Assembly (NCBI RefSeq): GCF_007004625.1
Contig: NZ_VIFV01000001.1
Location: 300,749-364,748, forward strand
Length of the DNA stretch: 64,000 bases
Reading direction: 5' to 3'
From: Planococcus salinarum
Lineage (GTDB): Bacteria > Bacillota > Bacilli > Bacillales_A > Planococcaceae
Below are positions 52,412 to 61,793 of this stretch, one piece after another (position 1 is the stretch's first letter; the number at the start of each line of letters is the position of its first letter). The notes below the pieces were generated by a model that did no database searches, had not been told where the DNA came from, and saw nothing but the letters and a program-made list of their open reading frames with translations. A program made the position numbers and the translations under genes.

Positions 52412-53383
52412 ATGAGGTGTTATGTGGATAGAGAAAGCATGGAGTTATTGTCGATGGAAGAAGCACTCAGCTCGTTGATCGGGCGCCTGCCGGCCGTCCA
52501 CTTACAGCGAAATTACCTTGTGGGCAAGCTGCACCGGACTGTTGCCGGGATTCGCGGCGAGGAACGGATGCGCCAGCGTTTCATTGAATTCCAGCCGGAC
52601 GAAGATGTTCATGCGCTGTGGGATGTCGGTTTGGCGATCGGTTCATGGAAAACGCAATTTGACGGCATCGTGCTGACCAACCGTGGCGCCATCATCATCG
52701 ACTCAAAGAACATCAGCGGCAGGCTCCATTTCGATGACAAGACCAGTGAGTTCTATCGTTTTGACAGCAATGATGTGAAGGAAGTTTTTGACGACCCCCG
52801 CATCCAATTAAACAAAAACATTCGCTTCCTGTCGAAATGGTTCGCGCGAAGAAAGATCCATCTGCCCGTCAACGGCCTCATCGTCTTCACACCCAAGAGC
52901 TGCGAATTTATTGCCAGGCCAAAAGGCAAACACCTCTGCAAAGTCTACCAGATGCCCGAATATTTATTTCAAATTCTAAAGGCTTTCCCCCTTGAAGCCG
53001 AACCGCCGAATCTGCTGAAAATTAAGAAGCAGATCATCAGCGGGCACGTCCCCTATCTGAGAACCCCTTTGTGCGGTAAGTATTATATTGAAGCGAGTGA
53101 AATCCGAAATAGCGTCCAATGTCAGGCCTGCCAGGCGTACGGAATGGAGCGAATAAAGAAAAGCTGGCAATGCCCGGACTGCGGCCACCGCGACCGGCAG
53201 GCGCATAAGTTGGCGTTGAGTGAATACTTTTCGCTGATTGATGAGCATATCACGAATCAGGCGTTTCGTGAGTGGTGTGGAGTTGAGTCGAGGTCCGTAG
53301 CGACCAGACTATTAACACAATTTGATTTTGAGATTTCTGGAGAATCCAAAGCCAGAAAGTATAGTTTAAAGAAGAGAGTTTAA
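52412..53383 (+). CDS. NERD-domain protein with zinc ribbon and C-terminal HTH-like domain (copy 2)
   Basis: About 323 residues with the same layout as the gene at 36462. NERD domain: RGEERMRQRFIEF, WKTQFDGIVLTNRGAIIIDSKN (here DSK replaces the usual E-x-K) and SGRLHF. Zinc ribbon CQACQAYGMERIKKSWQCPDCG. C-terminal helical domain ITNQAFREWCGVESRSVATRLL, equivalent to MTNKVGREILGVGDRHLVSRLL in copy 1. Overall identity between copies is low, so they are old paralogues or were acquired separately. Start uncertain: ATG 52412, or GTG 52424 behind GAGGTG. A tandem array begins 35 nt after the stop, and palindromes flank the gene. Confidence 0.8.
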   Translation: MRCYVDRESMELLSMEEALSSLIGRLPAVHLQRNYLVGKLHRTVAGIRGEERMRQRFIEFQPDEDVHALWDVGLAIGSWKTQFDGIVLTNRGAIIIDSKNISGRLHFDDKTSEFYRFDSNDVKEVFDDPRIQLNKNIRFLSKWFARRKIHLPVNGLIVFTPKSCEFIARPKGKHLCKVYQMPEYLFQILKAFPLEAEPPNLLKIKKQIISGHVPYLRTPLCGKYYIEASEIRNSVQCQACQAYGMERIKKSWQCPDCGHRDRQAHKLALSEYFSLIDEHITNQAFREWCGVESRSVATRLLTQFDFEISGESKARKYSLKKRV

Positions 53384-53402
53384 TCCTGCTCTCTTCTTTT
53401 TT
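53371..53402 (+). terminator. Terminator of NERD copy 2
   Basis: GAAGAGAG (53371-53378) pairs with CTCTCTTC (53389-53396), followed by T run; the stop codon is in the loop. Confidence 0.8.
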
Positions 53403-53417
53403 ATGCTTATTTTGTCG

Positions 53418-53529
53418 GAACGCGCGTAAAAATTTTTAATCGTGCATATCATTTTTTAATCGCGCGTATTTTTTCCCAATCGCGCATATTTTCTTCTAAT
53501 CGTGCATATCTTTTTCTAATCGCGCATAA
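53418..53529 (+). repeat. 20-nt-period tandem array 2 (core AATCGCGC)
   Basis: Six units begin at 53418, 53438, 53458, 53478, 53498 and 53518, an exact 20-nt period. Each has AATCGCGCATAT or AATCGTGCATAT, then 7-8 variable, T-rich bases; the first unit is GAACGCGCGTAA. Lies directly after the terminator of NERD copy 2. Confidence 0.95.
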
Positions 53530-53537
53530 CACACTCC

Positions 53538-53876
53538 CCCGACCTAGTCCACCTCTCGCCAACCCCCAAAAACATCAAAAGGAAGCTTTTCGCCATGCGA
53601 AAAGCCCCTCTCCACCAACACTGGCATCCCTTTTCAAAAGAAATCAGCCCTTCCGATCAACATTACCCTTCAAAATCTACTCTCCCCAAAGTTTTTCAAT
53701 CTTTATCGCATTTCGCCCCGGCGAAATGCTGGCATTACTCGCCCTCCAGTTTTTTCTTACGCTATTTTCATGCCGATATCCATTTCCCCACGCCACGCCC
53801 GAAGCGAAAAACAAAACCCCTATTTGATTGCATTTCGCCGCAGCGAAATGCGACAAAACCACAAACCCAAACCATC
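53538..53876. repeat. Gene-free region with three palindromes
   Basis: Holds GCTTTTCGC-CAT-GCGAAAAGC (53585-53605), GCATTTCGCC-CC-GGCGAAATGC (53708-53729) and GCATTTCGCCG-CAGCGAAATGC (53830-53851). All share the ATTTCGC/GCGAAAT or TTTTCGC/GCGAAAA arms. Between them the sequence is C-rich and without a credible reading frame. Confidence 0.8.
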
Positions 53877-53906
53877 AAAAAAACCACACGCAACAGCATG
53901 TGGCTT
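53877..53906 (-). terminator. Terminator of nupC
   Basis: AAGCCACATGC-TGTT-GCGTGTGGTT stem with seven T on the - strand. Confidence 0.88.
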
Positions 53907-53919
53907 CAGAATTTATTGT

Positions 53920-55131
53920 TTAAAAGAACATTCCTGCAATCGAGGCGCTCAACAGTGAAGCGAGGGCTCCGGCAGCAACTGCACGCATGCCGAGTTTGGC
54001 GATTTGCGGGCGACGGCTTGGGGCCAGAGATCCGAGGCCGCCCAGCAGGATTGCCAGTGAGCTCAAGTTCGCGAAGCCGCAAAGCGCAAAACTGACAATG
54101 AGGATCGTTTTCGGTGACAGATCCGCCATTTGATCTGTGAAAGATACATAAGCGACAAACTCATTAAGAACAAGCTTCTGGCCGATGAAACTGCCCGCTT
54201 GGACTGCTTCGACCCAAGGCACGCCGATTGCAAAGGCAAGCGGAGCGAAGATGAATCCAAGAATTCCCTGGATTGTCCAGCCTTCATAGCCGAACCAGCC
54301 GCCGATGCCGCCAAGCATGCCGTTCACTAACGCGATCAATGCGATGAACGCCAGAAGCATTGCCCCGACATTCAACGCTAGTTGCAGACCGTCGGCTGCG
54401 CCACGTGCAGCAGCGTCGACTACGTTTGTCGATTCTTTATCTTTTTCCATTACGAATTCTTTTTCTTCGACTTCCTCACGTTCCGGAATCATGATTTTCG
54501 CCATGATCAACCCGGCTGGAGCCGCCATGAAACTGGCCGCAAGCAAGTATTCAAGCGGAACGCCGAGAAGTGCATAACCCGCGAGTGTGGAACCCGCAAC
54601 CGAGGCGAGTCCCCCGGTCATGACTGCAAACAACTCGGATCGCGTCATCGTCGGCAGGAACGGGCGCACGACTAATGGTGCTTCCGTCTGGCCGACAAAG
54701 ATGTTGGCTGATGCAGAAATCGATTCCGCTTTGCTTGTTCCCAGTAGTTTCGATAACGCGCCGCCGAGAATGCGGATAACAAGCTGCATAATGTTCAAGT
54801 AATAAAGGACCGAAATCAAAGAAGAGAAGAAAATGATGATTGTCAACACCTGGAACGCGAAGACGAAACCGAATCCTTCTGTATCAGCTGCAGGGCCGAA
54901 TAAGAATTGAATTCCCTCACCCGCGTAACCGATTACATTATTGACCAATCCAGAGAACCAAAGCAGTCCCTGACGCCCGGTTTCCCATTCGAGTACGATG
55001 AACGCGAAACTGATTTGAATAGCCAGTCCACCTAAAATTGTCCGTGGCTTAATGGATTTTTTTCCGTCCGACATTAGGAAGGCAAGTCCCAGAACGACGA
55101 AAATGCCGAAGATGCCCCACAATATATTCAC
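53920..55131 (-). CDS. nupC: Concentrative nucleoside transporter NupC
   Basis: 403 residues, 9-10 helices, CNT family. Key blocks [44 protein letters not shown]-like [20 protein letters not shown] and [17 protein letters not shown]. Imports pyrimidine and other nucleosides with H+ or Na+. GTG 55131 is the likely start, with GAGGTGAAG upstream. Monocistronic. Confidence 0.92.
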   Translation of the reverse strand: MNILWGIFGIFVVLGLAFLMSDGKKSIKPRTILGGLAIQISFAFIVLEWETGRQGLLWFSGLVNNVIGYAGEGIQFLFGPAADTEGFGFVFAFQVLTIIIFFSSLISVLYYLNIMQLVIRILGGALSKLLGTSKAESISASANIFVGQTEAPLVVRPFLPTMTRSELFAVMTGGLASVAGSTLAGYALLGVPLEYLLAASFMAAPAGLIMAKIMIPEREEVEEKEFVMEKDKESTNVVDAAARGAADGLQLALNVGAMLLAFIALIALVNGMLGGIGGWFGYEGWTIQGILGFIFAPLAFAIGVPWVEAVQAGSFIGQKLVLNEFVAYVSFTDQMADLSPKTILIVSFALCGFANLSSLAILLGGLGSLAPSRRPQIAKLGMRAVAAGALASLLSASIAGMFF

Positions 55132-55342
55132 AACTTCACCTCATAAATTAGTATTTTCTCAGAAAATTTAGCAAATAAAACGCTTAACTCATCCGTCGTC
55201 TGACATCTTATCAAAGGCATGCGAAGAAGTAAATGAACATTGTGTTACAAATCACTCGTTCCGCCATATTCCCAATCGGGTGAACATTCAAAATTGAAGA
55301 GAAATTCTCTCAAGCTCTCCCATCGGTTCGGCCTCTCCGGTT

Positions 55343-56758
55343 TTATTGATCCTCATCCGGCGGGTCTGCTTTCTTCAGGAAAAAGGACAGGAAGACACCA
55401 ATCAGACTGAGGATGCCCGCGGCCATAAAGGAAATATTGACTCCGCGGATCAGCCCCTGTACGCCGTATTCCTGGGGATCTAGAGCGGTGCTCGTCATGA
55501 TGGTCACGAGCAGAGCGGTGCCGATCGATCCGGACACCTGACGCATCGTATTGCTCATTGCGGTACCGTGCGGAATCAAGCGTTCCGGCAGCTGATTGAG
55601 GCCGGCTGTCGTTACCGGCATCATGACCATCGCAACGCCGAACATCCGGATGGCGTGCATGATGGTCAAATAAGTAAAGGACGTTTCGGCGGTCAATACA
55701 GTAAATTGGAATGTGCTGACCGTCACAATCATCAGGCCGATGATGGCCAGCCATTTGCCGCCGAACGCATCAAAGACCCGGCCGGTAATTGGATTCATGA
55801 GCCCCATGATGATGGCGCCGGGCAGAAGCATCAATCCGGATTCCAAGGCGGTGAAGCCGTGCATATCCTGCATATAGATTGGCAGGATGGTGGCACTCCC
55901 GATCATGGAAACAAAAACGATGACGCTGAGAATCGTCGACAAAGTGAAGATTTTGTATTGGAAGACCCGGAATTCAAGCAACGGCTCTTTCAGCCATGAC
56001 TGGCGCTGGATGAAAAACGCCAGCGATACGGCACCGATTGCGATGGACAGCAGGACCGGCAAACTGCCCCAACCGGTCGTGCCCGCACTGGAAAAGCCGT
56101 AAAGGATTCCGCCAAAACCGGCCGTTGAGAGCATGACGGAAATGACATCCAATTTCGGGAAGCTCTGTTTCGTCACATTTTTCAGGAAAAAATAAGCAAG
56201 GATCAAATCGATCAACGCGATCGGAATGACGATGTAGAATAATGCCCGCCATGGATATTGACCGACAATCCAGCCGGACAGGGTCGGTCCGATGGCCGGT
56301 GCAAAAGAGATGACCAGTCCGAACAAGCCCATCGCCTGCCCTCTTTTTTCAATGGGAAAGATGACGAAGAAAATGGTTTGTGTCAGCGGCATCATAATTC
56401 CGGCCCCGGAAGCCTGGATGATGCGGCCGAGCATCAATACCGAAAATCCGGGAGCAAACGCTGCAATGATCGTTCCAAGAGTGAAAAGGCCCATCGCCGT
56501 CAGGAATAGAGCGCGTGTAGAAAATTTGCCGATTAAAAAAGCAGTTACCGGGATCATCACGCCATTGACGAGCATGAACACGGTAGTCAGCCATTGGGCG
56601 GTATTTGCGGTTATGTTGAGATCATCCATAATGTGCGGCAGCGCCGTTGCCAACAGGGTCTGATTCAGAATCGCGACAAAAACGCCGGCCATCAGCACCG
56701 CCAGCAGCGGACCAATTTTTATGTCTTTCTTATTTTCCACATCATGCTTATTCGCCAC
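55343..56758 (-). CDS. DHA2-family MFS multidrug exporter (EmrB/LmrB-like)
   Basis: 471 residues, 14 helices. LNQTLLATALPHIMDDLNI, LVNGVMIPVTAFLIGKFSTR (motif A), ISFAPAIGPTLSGWIVG (motif C) and MLLPGAIIMGLMNPITGRVFD. GTG 56758 was chosen because GGGAATGGGG lies about 8 nt upstream and the first helix then begins at the usual place; open codons continue to 56839. Transcribed downstream of the RND pump gene region but separated by a terminator. Substrates unknown. Confidence 0.87.
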   Translation of the reverse strand: MANKHDVENKKDIKIGPLLAVLMAGVFVAILNQTLLATALPHIMDDLNITANTAQWLTTVFMLVNGVMIPVTAFLIGKFSTRALFLTAMGLFTLGTIIAAFAPGFSVLMLGRIIQASGAGIMMPLTQTIFFVIFPIEKRGQAMGLFGLVISFAPAIGPTLSGWIVGQYPWRALFYIVIPIALIDLILAYFFLKNVTKQSFPKLDVISVMLSTAGFGGILYGFSSAGTTGWGSLPVLLSIAIGAVSLAFFIQRQSWLKEPLLEFRVFQYKIFTLSTILSVIVFVSMIGSATILPIYMQDMHGFTALESGLMLLPGAIIMGLMNPITGRVFDAFGGKWLAIIGLMIVTVSTFQFTVLTAETSFTYLTIMHAIRMFGVAMVMMPVTTAGLNQLPERLIPHGTAMSNTMRQVSGSIGTALLVTIMTSTALDPQEYGVQGLIRGVNISFMAAGILSLIGVFLSFFLKKADPPDEDQ

Positions 56759-56865
56759 TGGCTTCACCCCATTCCCAATCAGTCTGCATTCCAAGCGCAA
56801 TTTGCGTTCTATTATCCTCGTTCCCTCCATCGGTTTCAACTAATCTGGATTGCTCTTTACTCCAA

Positions 56866-56900
56866 TAAAAAACAGCACAGCCGACGAGAGCTGTGCTGCT
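56866..56900 (-). terminator. Terminator of RND pump gene
   Basis: GCAGCACAGC-loop-GCTGTGCTGTT stem with T run on the - strand. Confidence 0.88.
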
Positions 56901-56905
56901 GGAAT

Positions 56906-59900
56906 TCAAGCTTTTGCTTTTGCTTTTGTTCTCGACTTCTTGTCCCGATGGCTGATGCGGTAAAACACCAGGTAAAGTGCTGGAATCATCACCAACGTGA
57001 ACAAGCTGGAGAATGCCAGACCGGCGATGATGGTCACCGCAAGCGGTTCGAACAGTGGATCGCCCGATAAGGCAACCGGAATCAGCGCAACAATCGACGT
57101 GACTGAAGTCAGGATAATCGGTTTGATGCGTGCATAACCCGATTCCATGATCGCTTCTTTGATTGAAAAGTTGCCGGACAGGCGACGCGTTTCCACAAAG
57201 TCGATCAGGACGACCGCATTCCGAACGACAATCCCCGTCAAGGAAACAATCCCCATGACACCAAGGAAGCTGAGCGGTGTCTGTGTCAGGAACAAACCGA
57301 GGATGGCGCCGGAAATACCAAGGTAAACAGCGATCAGCACCAGGAATGGCAGACTGAACGACTTGAACTGGAAAGCGATGACAAGGTAGACGAGCAGGAG
57401 CACAACCAGGAACAGGATGCCGATTTCGGCAAAGAAGGCTTCCTGGTCGGTGTTCTCACCGCCAGTGGAAATCTCATACCCTTCCGTTAGGTCAGCCCTT
57501 TCGGCATCGACAACTTCGAGCATGGCTGCTTCAAAATCATCCGCATCGCCGAAAGCACGCAGCGTGATGGCGCGTTCCCCATCTTCATGCGGCACTTGTG
57601 CAATCGCCGTCGTCTGTTCTTCCTCCAATAGTTCATCCAGCGGGATCAATTGCGGCGGACCCTGCTGGCCGCCCTGGCCGCCGGCAGCAGGAACTGCAAA
57701 TTCGGAAAGGTCAATCTCTTCCCCTTCTTCGATGCCGCTCTGCTGCAGGACCACATCATAGAATTGATTGTTTTCGAAAATACTGTAAAGCGGCACACCC
57801 TGTGTCAGAAGCTGTAATTGGTTTGTCACCAGGCTGAGCGGGATGCTGTTGCTTTCCAGTGCATCGCGGTTCGGAACATATTCGATGGCGGGAACCGGTT
57901 CACCGAGGTTATCGGTAACAATGGTCGCTCCGCGGTCGAGCATCTGCTCTTTCAGAGTATCGCGCAGCGCTTCAAGTTCCTCTATCTCTTCTCCCGTAAC
58001 AGTGACTGTCACCGGTGCGCCTACCGGCGGCCCCTGGACAATCGTGTCGAGGAAGATTTCAGCATCCGGATAGCGTTCGCGCAGCACCGGCTCCCATTTG
58101 TCGATAAAGGCCGAAGCTGACGTATTGTCACGGTCGATACGGATAGCCACCTGGCCGGTATTCGATCCGGTATTCTCCAGTGAAGAGGCGAACAAATTCG
58201 GCAAGCCGCTGCCGGTGAAAATCGCCAGTTCATTGACATTTTCATCTTCTTCCGCAATTTCTTCCGTTACATCCGCCAGAAAAGCATCGGTTTCTTCAAT
58301 CGGAGTCCCTTCCGCCAGGCGGACGTTCATCGTCACTTCCTCGCGGTCAGCTTCCGGGAAAAATTCAAACGGTGTGAAAAAAGCGAGCGACAGCAGGCCG
58401 GTTGCAACGAGCAAACCGCCAATGCCCACCCATAATGGGTGTTTCAGGACGCCGCGCAAAACCTTTTCCGAATAGAACACCGCCAGTTTCTCGAACGGTT
58501 TGCCCAGGAATCCAGGCGTCTTGGAAATTCGCTTCGCTTTTCGTTTCGTTTTCAAGTATTGCATCATCGGCACCAGCGTAATTGACAGGACTGTCGATGC
58601 AATAATGGTCGTGATGAGAATGCTTGGCAAGGCCTTGATGAATGCCCCGTTGCCGCCGGACAGCAGCAAAAGAGGGGAAAACGTCACGACAATCGCCAAA
58701 CTGGAAGAAATGATCGATGGGTAGACTTCACGCACACCGTTAATGGCGCCTGCACGCGGCGAATCCCCGAGTTTATAACGCCGCTGGATATTATCGTTGA
58801 CGACAATACTGTCATCAACCAGAATCCCGATGGCGATGATAAGCCCGATGACCGAAATCTGATTCAAATCGACGCCCAAATACGGAATCGGGATCAGCCC
58901 GATCAAGACCGAAGCAAGTACCGTCAAAGCAACGGCAAAGGCACCGAAAAGCGTCAGACCCGCTGTCGTTGTAACGAGTACGGCCAATACCGCAATCAGC
59001 AATGAAACATAGAGCCCGCCAAAGATTTCATTGACGTTATCCGCCTGCGACACGTATTTGTTCGCCTCGACACCGGACGGCAGGGTTTCGTTGAATGCTT
59101 CGATCACTTCTGTGACCCGCTCATCAACAGCCGGAATGTCCTGTCCGGTCTGCAGGAAAACGGTATAGGAAATAGCGTCCTCGCCTTCAAAGGTGACAAT
59201 GTCGGACGTTTCCTCGTCAACGGTTTCAATCGTTGCCACGTCACTTAACGGAACCGCTGACGGGCCGACCTGCAATTGCTGCAGCTTTTCGATGCCCTCC
59301 TCCTGGCTGACCGTCAACACAAGCCGTTCGTTGCCGTTATCGTGGGTACCGAGTGACAGCGGCTGATTGGCCTGCTGCAGCGATTCGAGCACTGCAAATG
59401 GCTGCAGGTTATTCTCAGCGAGCGCTTCGCCGTCCAATTCGATCAGAACCTGCTGGTCGTTCAGGCCTTTCACTGTCGTGCCGGCCACGCCTGCAACCCC
59501 TTCCACTTCCTCTGACAGTTCCGCCAGCGACCGTTCCAAGTCATCCAGTTCTGCACGGTCACCGTAGAACATATACGATACAAGCGGGAACGTCAGGTCA
59601 AGCTTCTGGACAGACGTTTCCTGCGCCTGTTCCGGGAAATTTGAAGATGCGCTTTGCGCTTCCTGCTGAATCGAATTGATCAGCCCTCCAGGGTCAACGC
59701 CGTCTTCAATTTCCAATGTGATGATTGACGCCGAATTGGAAGAGATGGACTGGATGGAAGATATGCCATCCACTTTCTGGATCTCTCTTTCCAGCGGTGT
59801 TGTAATCGACCGTTCCACTTCTACCGGTCCGGCTCCTGGCAGAATCGTCGATACGAGAACGAGTCCTGGCGGGGTTTCCGGAATTTCACGCTGCGGCAGA

Positions 59901-59983
59901 GTCAGAAAGGTATAGACACCCACGAGCATAAAAATGAAAACCAGGAAAATAAACAACTTGCTGCGATCCAGTAAATACTTCAT
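56906..59983 (-). CDS. RND-family efflux pump (AcrB/SwrC-like)
   Basis: 1025 residues. N-terminal helix then the large extracytoplasmic porter loops, with 12 helices in the usual 1-6-5 pattern. PQREIPETPPGLVLVSTILPGAGPVEVE near the start; proton-relay Asp pair in AIGILVDDSIVVNDNIQRR; second half GIVSLTGIVVRNAVVLIDFVE. The closest B. subtilis type is SwrC (YerP), which exports surfactin and acriflavine. No membrane-fusion protein gene is adjacent, which is normal for Firmicutes. AAAAGGGG precedes ATG 59983. Three TTGTATA repeats lie in the promoter region. Confidence 0.92.
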   Translation of the reverse strand: MKYLLDRSKLFIFLVFIFMLVGVYTFLTLPQREIPETPPGLVLVSTILPGAGPVEVERSITTPLEREIQKVDGISSIQSISSNSASIITLEIEDGVDPGGLINSIQQEAQSASSNFPEQAQETSVQKLDLTFPLVSYMFYGDRAELDDLERSLAELSEEVEGVAGVAGTTVKGLNDQQVLIELDGEALAENNLQPFAVLESLQQANQPLSLGTHDNGNERLVLTVSQEEGIEKLQQLQVGPSAVPLSDVATIETVDEETSDIVTFEGEDAISYTVFLQTGQDIPAVDERVTEVIEAFNETLPSGVEANKYVSQADNVNEIFGGLYVSLLIAVLAVLVTTTAGLTLFGAFAVALTVLASVLIGLIPIPYLGVDLNQISVIGLIIAIGILVDDSIVVNDNIQRRYKLGDSPRAGAINGVREVYPSIISSSLAIVVTFSPLLLLSGGNGAFIKALPSILITTIIASTVLSITLVPMMQYLKTKRKAKRISKTPGFLGKPFEKLAVFYSEKVLRGVLKHPLWVGIGGLLVATGLLSLAFFTPFEFFPEADREEVTMNVRLAEGTPIEETDAFLADVTEEIAEEDENVNELAIFTGSGLPNLFASSLENTGSNTGQVAIRIDRDNTSASAFIDKWEPVLRERYPDAEIFLDTIVQGPPVGAPVTVTVTGEEIEELEALRDTLKEQMLDRGATIVTDNLGEPVPAIEYVPNRDALESNSIPLSLVTNQLQLLTQGVPLYSIFENNQFYDVVLQQSGIEEGEEIDLSEFAVPAAGGQGGQQGPPQLIPLDELLEEEQTTAIAQVPHEDGERAITLRAFGDADDFEAAMLEVVDAERADLTEGYEISTGGENTDQEAFFAEIGILFLVVLLLVYLVIAFQFKSFSLPFLVLIAVYLGISGAILGLFLTQTPLSFLGVMGIVSLTGIVVRNAVVLIDFVETRRLSGNFSIKEAIMESGYARIKPIILTSVTSIVALIPVALSGDPLFEPLAVTIIAGLAFSSLFTLVMIPALYLVFYRISHRDKKSRTKAKAKA

Positions 59984-60003
59984 AAGAAAAACCCCTTTTC
60001 ACG

Positions 60004-60040
60004 TTGTATAAGCTTTTTGTATTTGTATAAGTATTGTATA
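60004..60040 (-). promoter_or_regulatory. Repeated TTGTATA sites upstream of RND pump gene
   Basis: TTGTATA at 60004-60010, 60023-60029 and 60034-60040, all in the same direction; on the - strand the first two read CTTATACAA. Likely operator or overlapping promoter elements. Confidence 0.5.
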
Positions 60041-60085
60041 ATCTTATGAATCCTTTTGTCCAATCCGCATGCTTGAAAAAATGTA

Positions 60086-60122
60086 AAAAACCCCCGTCCA
60101 GCACAAAGCTGTTGCGGGGGTT
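60086..60122 (-). terminator. Terminator of TraB-family gene
   Basis: AACCCCCG-loop-CGGGGGTT stem with T run on the - strand, 7 nt after the stop. Confidence 0.88.
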
Positions 60123-60128
60123 TCGAAC

Positions 60129-61295
60129 TCAGATATTTTCAATAAAGAGGCGGATGACGTCTGCACCGCCGATAAAGGTGCCAAGGGAGCTGCCGATATT
60201 GGTCAGGACGACTACCAGCAGGACGCGCGTGACTTTATTGTCCCAGAAGCCTTTCAAGGTGAAAACGTCTTTCGATAAGGTTTCGAAATCACCGACATTC
60301 GGCTTGCGGATCGATGCCTGGGTCAGTCCCGAAAACCAGCCTGCCGCCACGAGCGGATTGAGCGAAGAAATCGGTGCCGCCACGAAAGCGGTCAGAATCG
60401 CCAGTGGATGGCCGAATGCGATGGTTGCACCAATTGCGGCCAATATGCCATTCCACAGCACCCAGCTGATGGTCTGATCCAGACCGGCAGCCGGGTTGGC
60501 GATAAATGTATAGGCGATGATGCTGATGATGATAACGGGAATCGCCCAGCCAATGATTTTTGGCCATTTGGACTTCGGTGGAACTTCCGAAAGCTTATCA
60601 AGGTCGTGTTCGTTATGGATTTCCTTCTTTATGCCCGGCACATGCGCGGCGCCTAGCACTGCCACGATTTTTTTACCAGGTGCATCCTTGATCTTCTGCG
60701 CGAGGTATTGGTCCCGCTCATCGATCAACGGCGTTTTCAGGCGGGGAAAAGCTTTCGTGAAATCGTCCATGACGGCGCTCAGGGTATCCTGGGATTTCAT
60801 CTTTTCGAGGTCCGCCTCTGAAACTGTCTCTTTGCTGAAGATGCTGAAAAACACCGAAGACAGCAATTGCATTTTGCCCCATAAACCGATGTTGCCCCAG
60901 ATGCGGGAAAACGTCACCTGGATGTTGCGGTCGGCGAGCACCAGTTCCGCACCGTTTTCTTCCGCTGACTTGATGCCCTGGATCATTTCCTGGCCCGGCT
61001 TGATGCCGAATTGGTCAGCCAAACGGTTCTGGAACGACGAAATGGCCAGGTTCATCAGCAACAGACTCGATTTTTTCTCTTTGATGACTTTGAAGATATC
61101 GGTTTCTTTCCATTTGCTGTTATCGGTTACCGACTGGTAACGCTGGGCATCCAATTCGATGCACACCGAATCCGGCTGTTCAGCATCGATGACTTCTTTG
61201 ACTTGTTCTGCACTGCGTCTGGAAACATGGGCGGTGCCGATGAGGATCAATTCTTTATCGCCATATTGCAGGCGTGTGATATTTTCTTCTTGCAT
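60129..61295 (-). CDS. TraB/PrgY-family protein (TIKI/GumN superfamily)
   Basis: 388 residues. The N-terminal 230 residues form the EreA/ChaN/TIKI-like domain with IGTAHVSRRSAEQV (GTAHV), CIELDAQRY (E-L-D) and VAVLGAAHVPGI (GAAHV), the conserved His/Glu residues of a putative metalloprotease. The C-terminal 150 residues carry 3-4 membrane helices (WAIPVIIISIIAYTFI, TRVLLVVVLTNIG). PrgY of Enterococcus limits pheromone activity, but most bacterial members have no assigned job. ATG 61295 follows GAAGGAAG. Confidence 0.85.
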   Translation of the reverse strand: MQEENITRLQYGDKELILIGTAHVSRRSAEQVKEVIDAEQPDSVCIELDAQRYQSVTDNSKWKETDIFKVIKEKKSSLLLMNLAISSFQNRLADQFGIKPGQEMIQGIKSAEENGAELVLADRNIQVTFSRIWGNIGLWGKMQLLSSVFFSIFSKETVSEADLEKMKSQDTLSAVMDDFTKAFPRLKTPLIDERDQYLAQKIKDAPGKKIVAVLGAAHVPGIKKEIHNEHDLDKLSEVPPKSKWPKIIGWAIPVIIISIIAYTFIANPAAGLDQTISWVLWNGILAAIGATIAFGHPLAILTAFVAAPISSLNPLVAAGWFSGLTQASIRKPNVGDFETLSKDVFTLKGFWDNKVTRVLLVVVLTNIGSSLGTFIGGADVIRLFIENI

Positions 61296-61387
61296 GGATT
61301 TACTTCCTTCATAGAATTTATTTCTTTTCATATTAAATATATTAAATTAAAGCATCAGCATAAAACGACGCTTCGGCGCTTAGGACA

Positions 61388-61622
61388 GAGCCAAGATTAT
61401 GCTCCTGCGCAAGCTCGTCGCAAAGGAGGTGCCATCTTCGTATGGCACACCTTGGCTCCCGCAATAAGCCAAGAAGAACACTTGTCTTATTGCTCCGCCC
61501 AGTCCAGAGGCGCGCCGGCGCTGGAGAAATCTCTAGAGATATGGAGCAAAACAGCGAAGAGTTGACCGAAGCCTGCGGGGGCAATTCTTCAGAGCTGTTT
61601 TGCGGAATACCGGCTTCTCCAG
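61388..61622. repeat. Composite hairpin-forming repeat block C
   Basis: Three nested structures. GAGCCAAG (61388-61395) pairs with CTTGGCTC (61451-61458) and encloses GCTCCTGCGCAAGCTCGTCGC, the reverse of the GCGACGAAG module. GCAATAAG (61461) pairs with CTTATTGC (61486-61493). CTGGAGAA (61522-61529) pairs with TTCTCCAG (61615-61622), enclosing the GGAGCAAAACAGC...GCTGTTTTGCGGAATA ends shared with element B at 9147-9355. No coding frame. Confidence 0.7.
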
Positions 61623-61793
61623 CCTATTAGTTCAACATATATAAATAAGAAAAGACTGTCTATTTTATATAATGGATTACTGGCGGGAAAATATCAATCC
61701 TGCGCCTCTGTTTTCGGCAGGTTTCACAAAAGCTTCTTAAAATCCGACGGCACTGAACGTATCCCTTTGGCGGACACGCCATCTCCGTTCCCG
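61623..61793. other. Gene-free spacer after repeat block C
   Basis: AT-rich for 60 bp, then ordinary base composition up to the end of the methyltransferase gene. No clear hairpin terminator, promoter or reading frame was seen. Confidence 0.4.
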
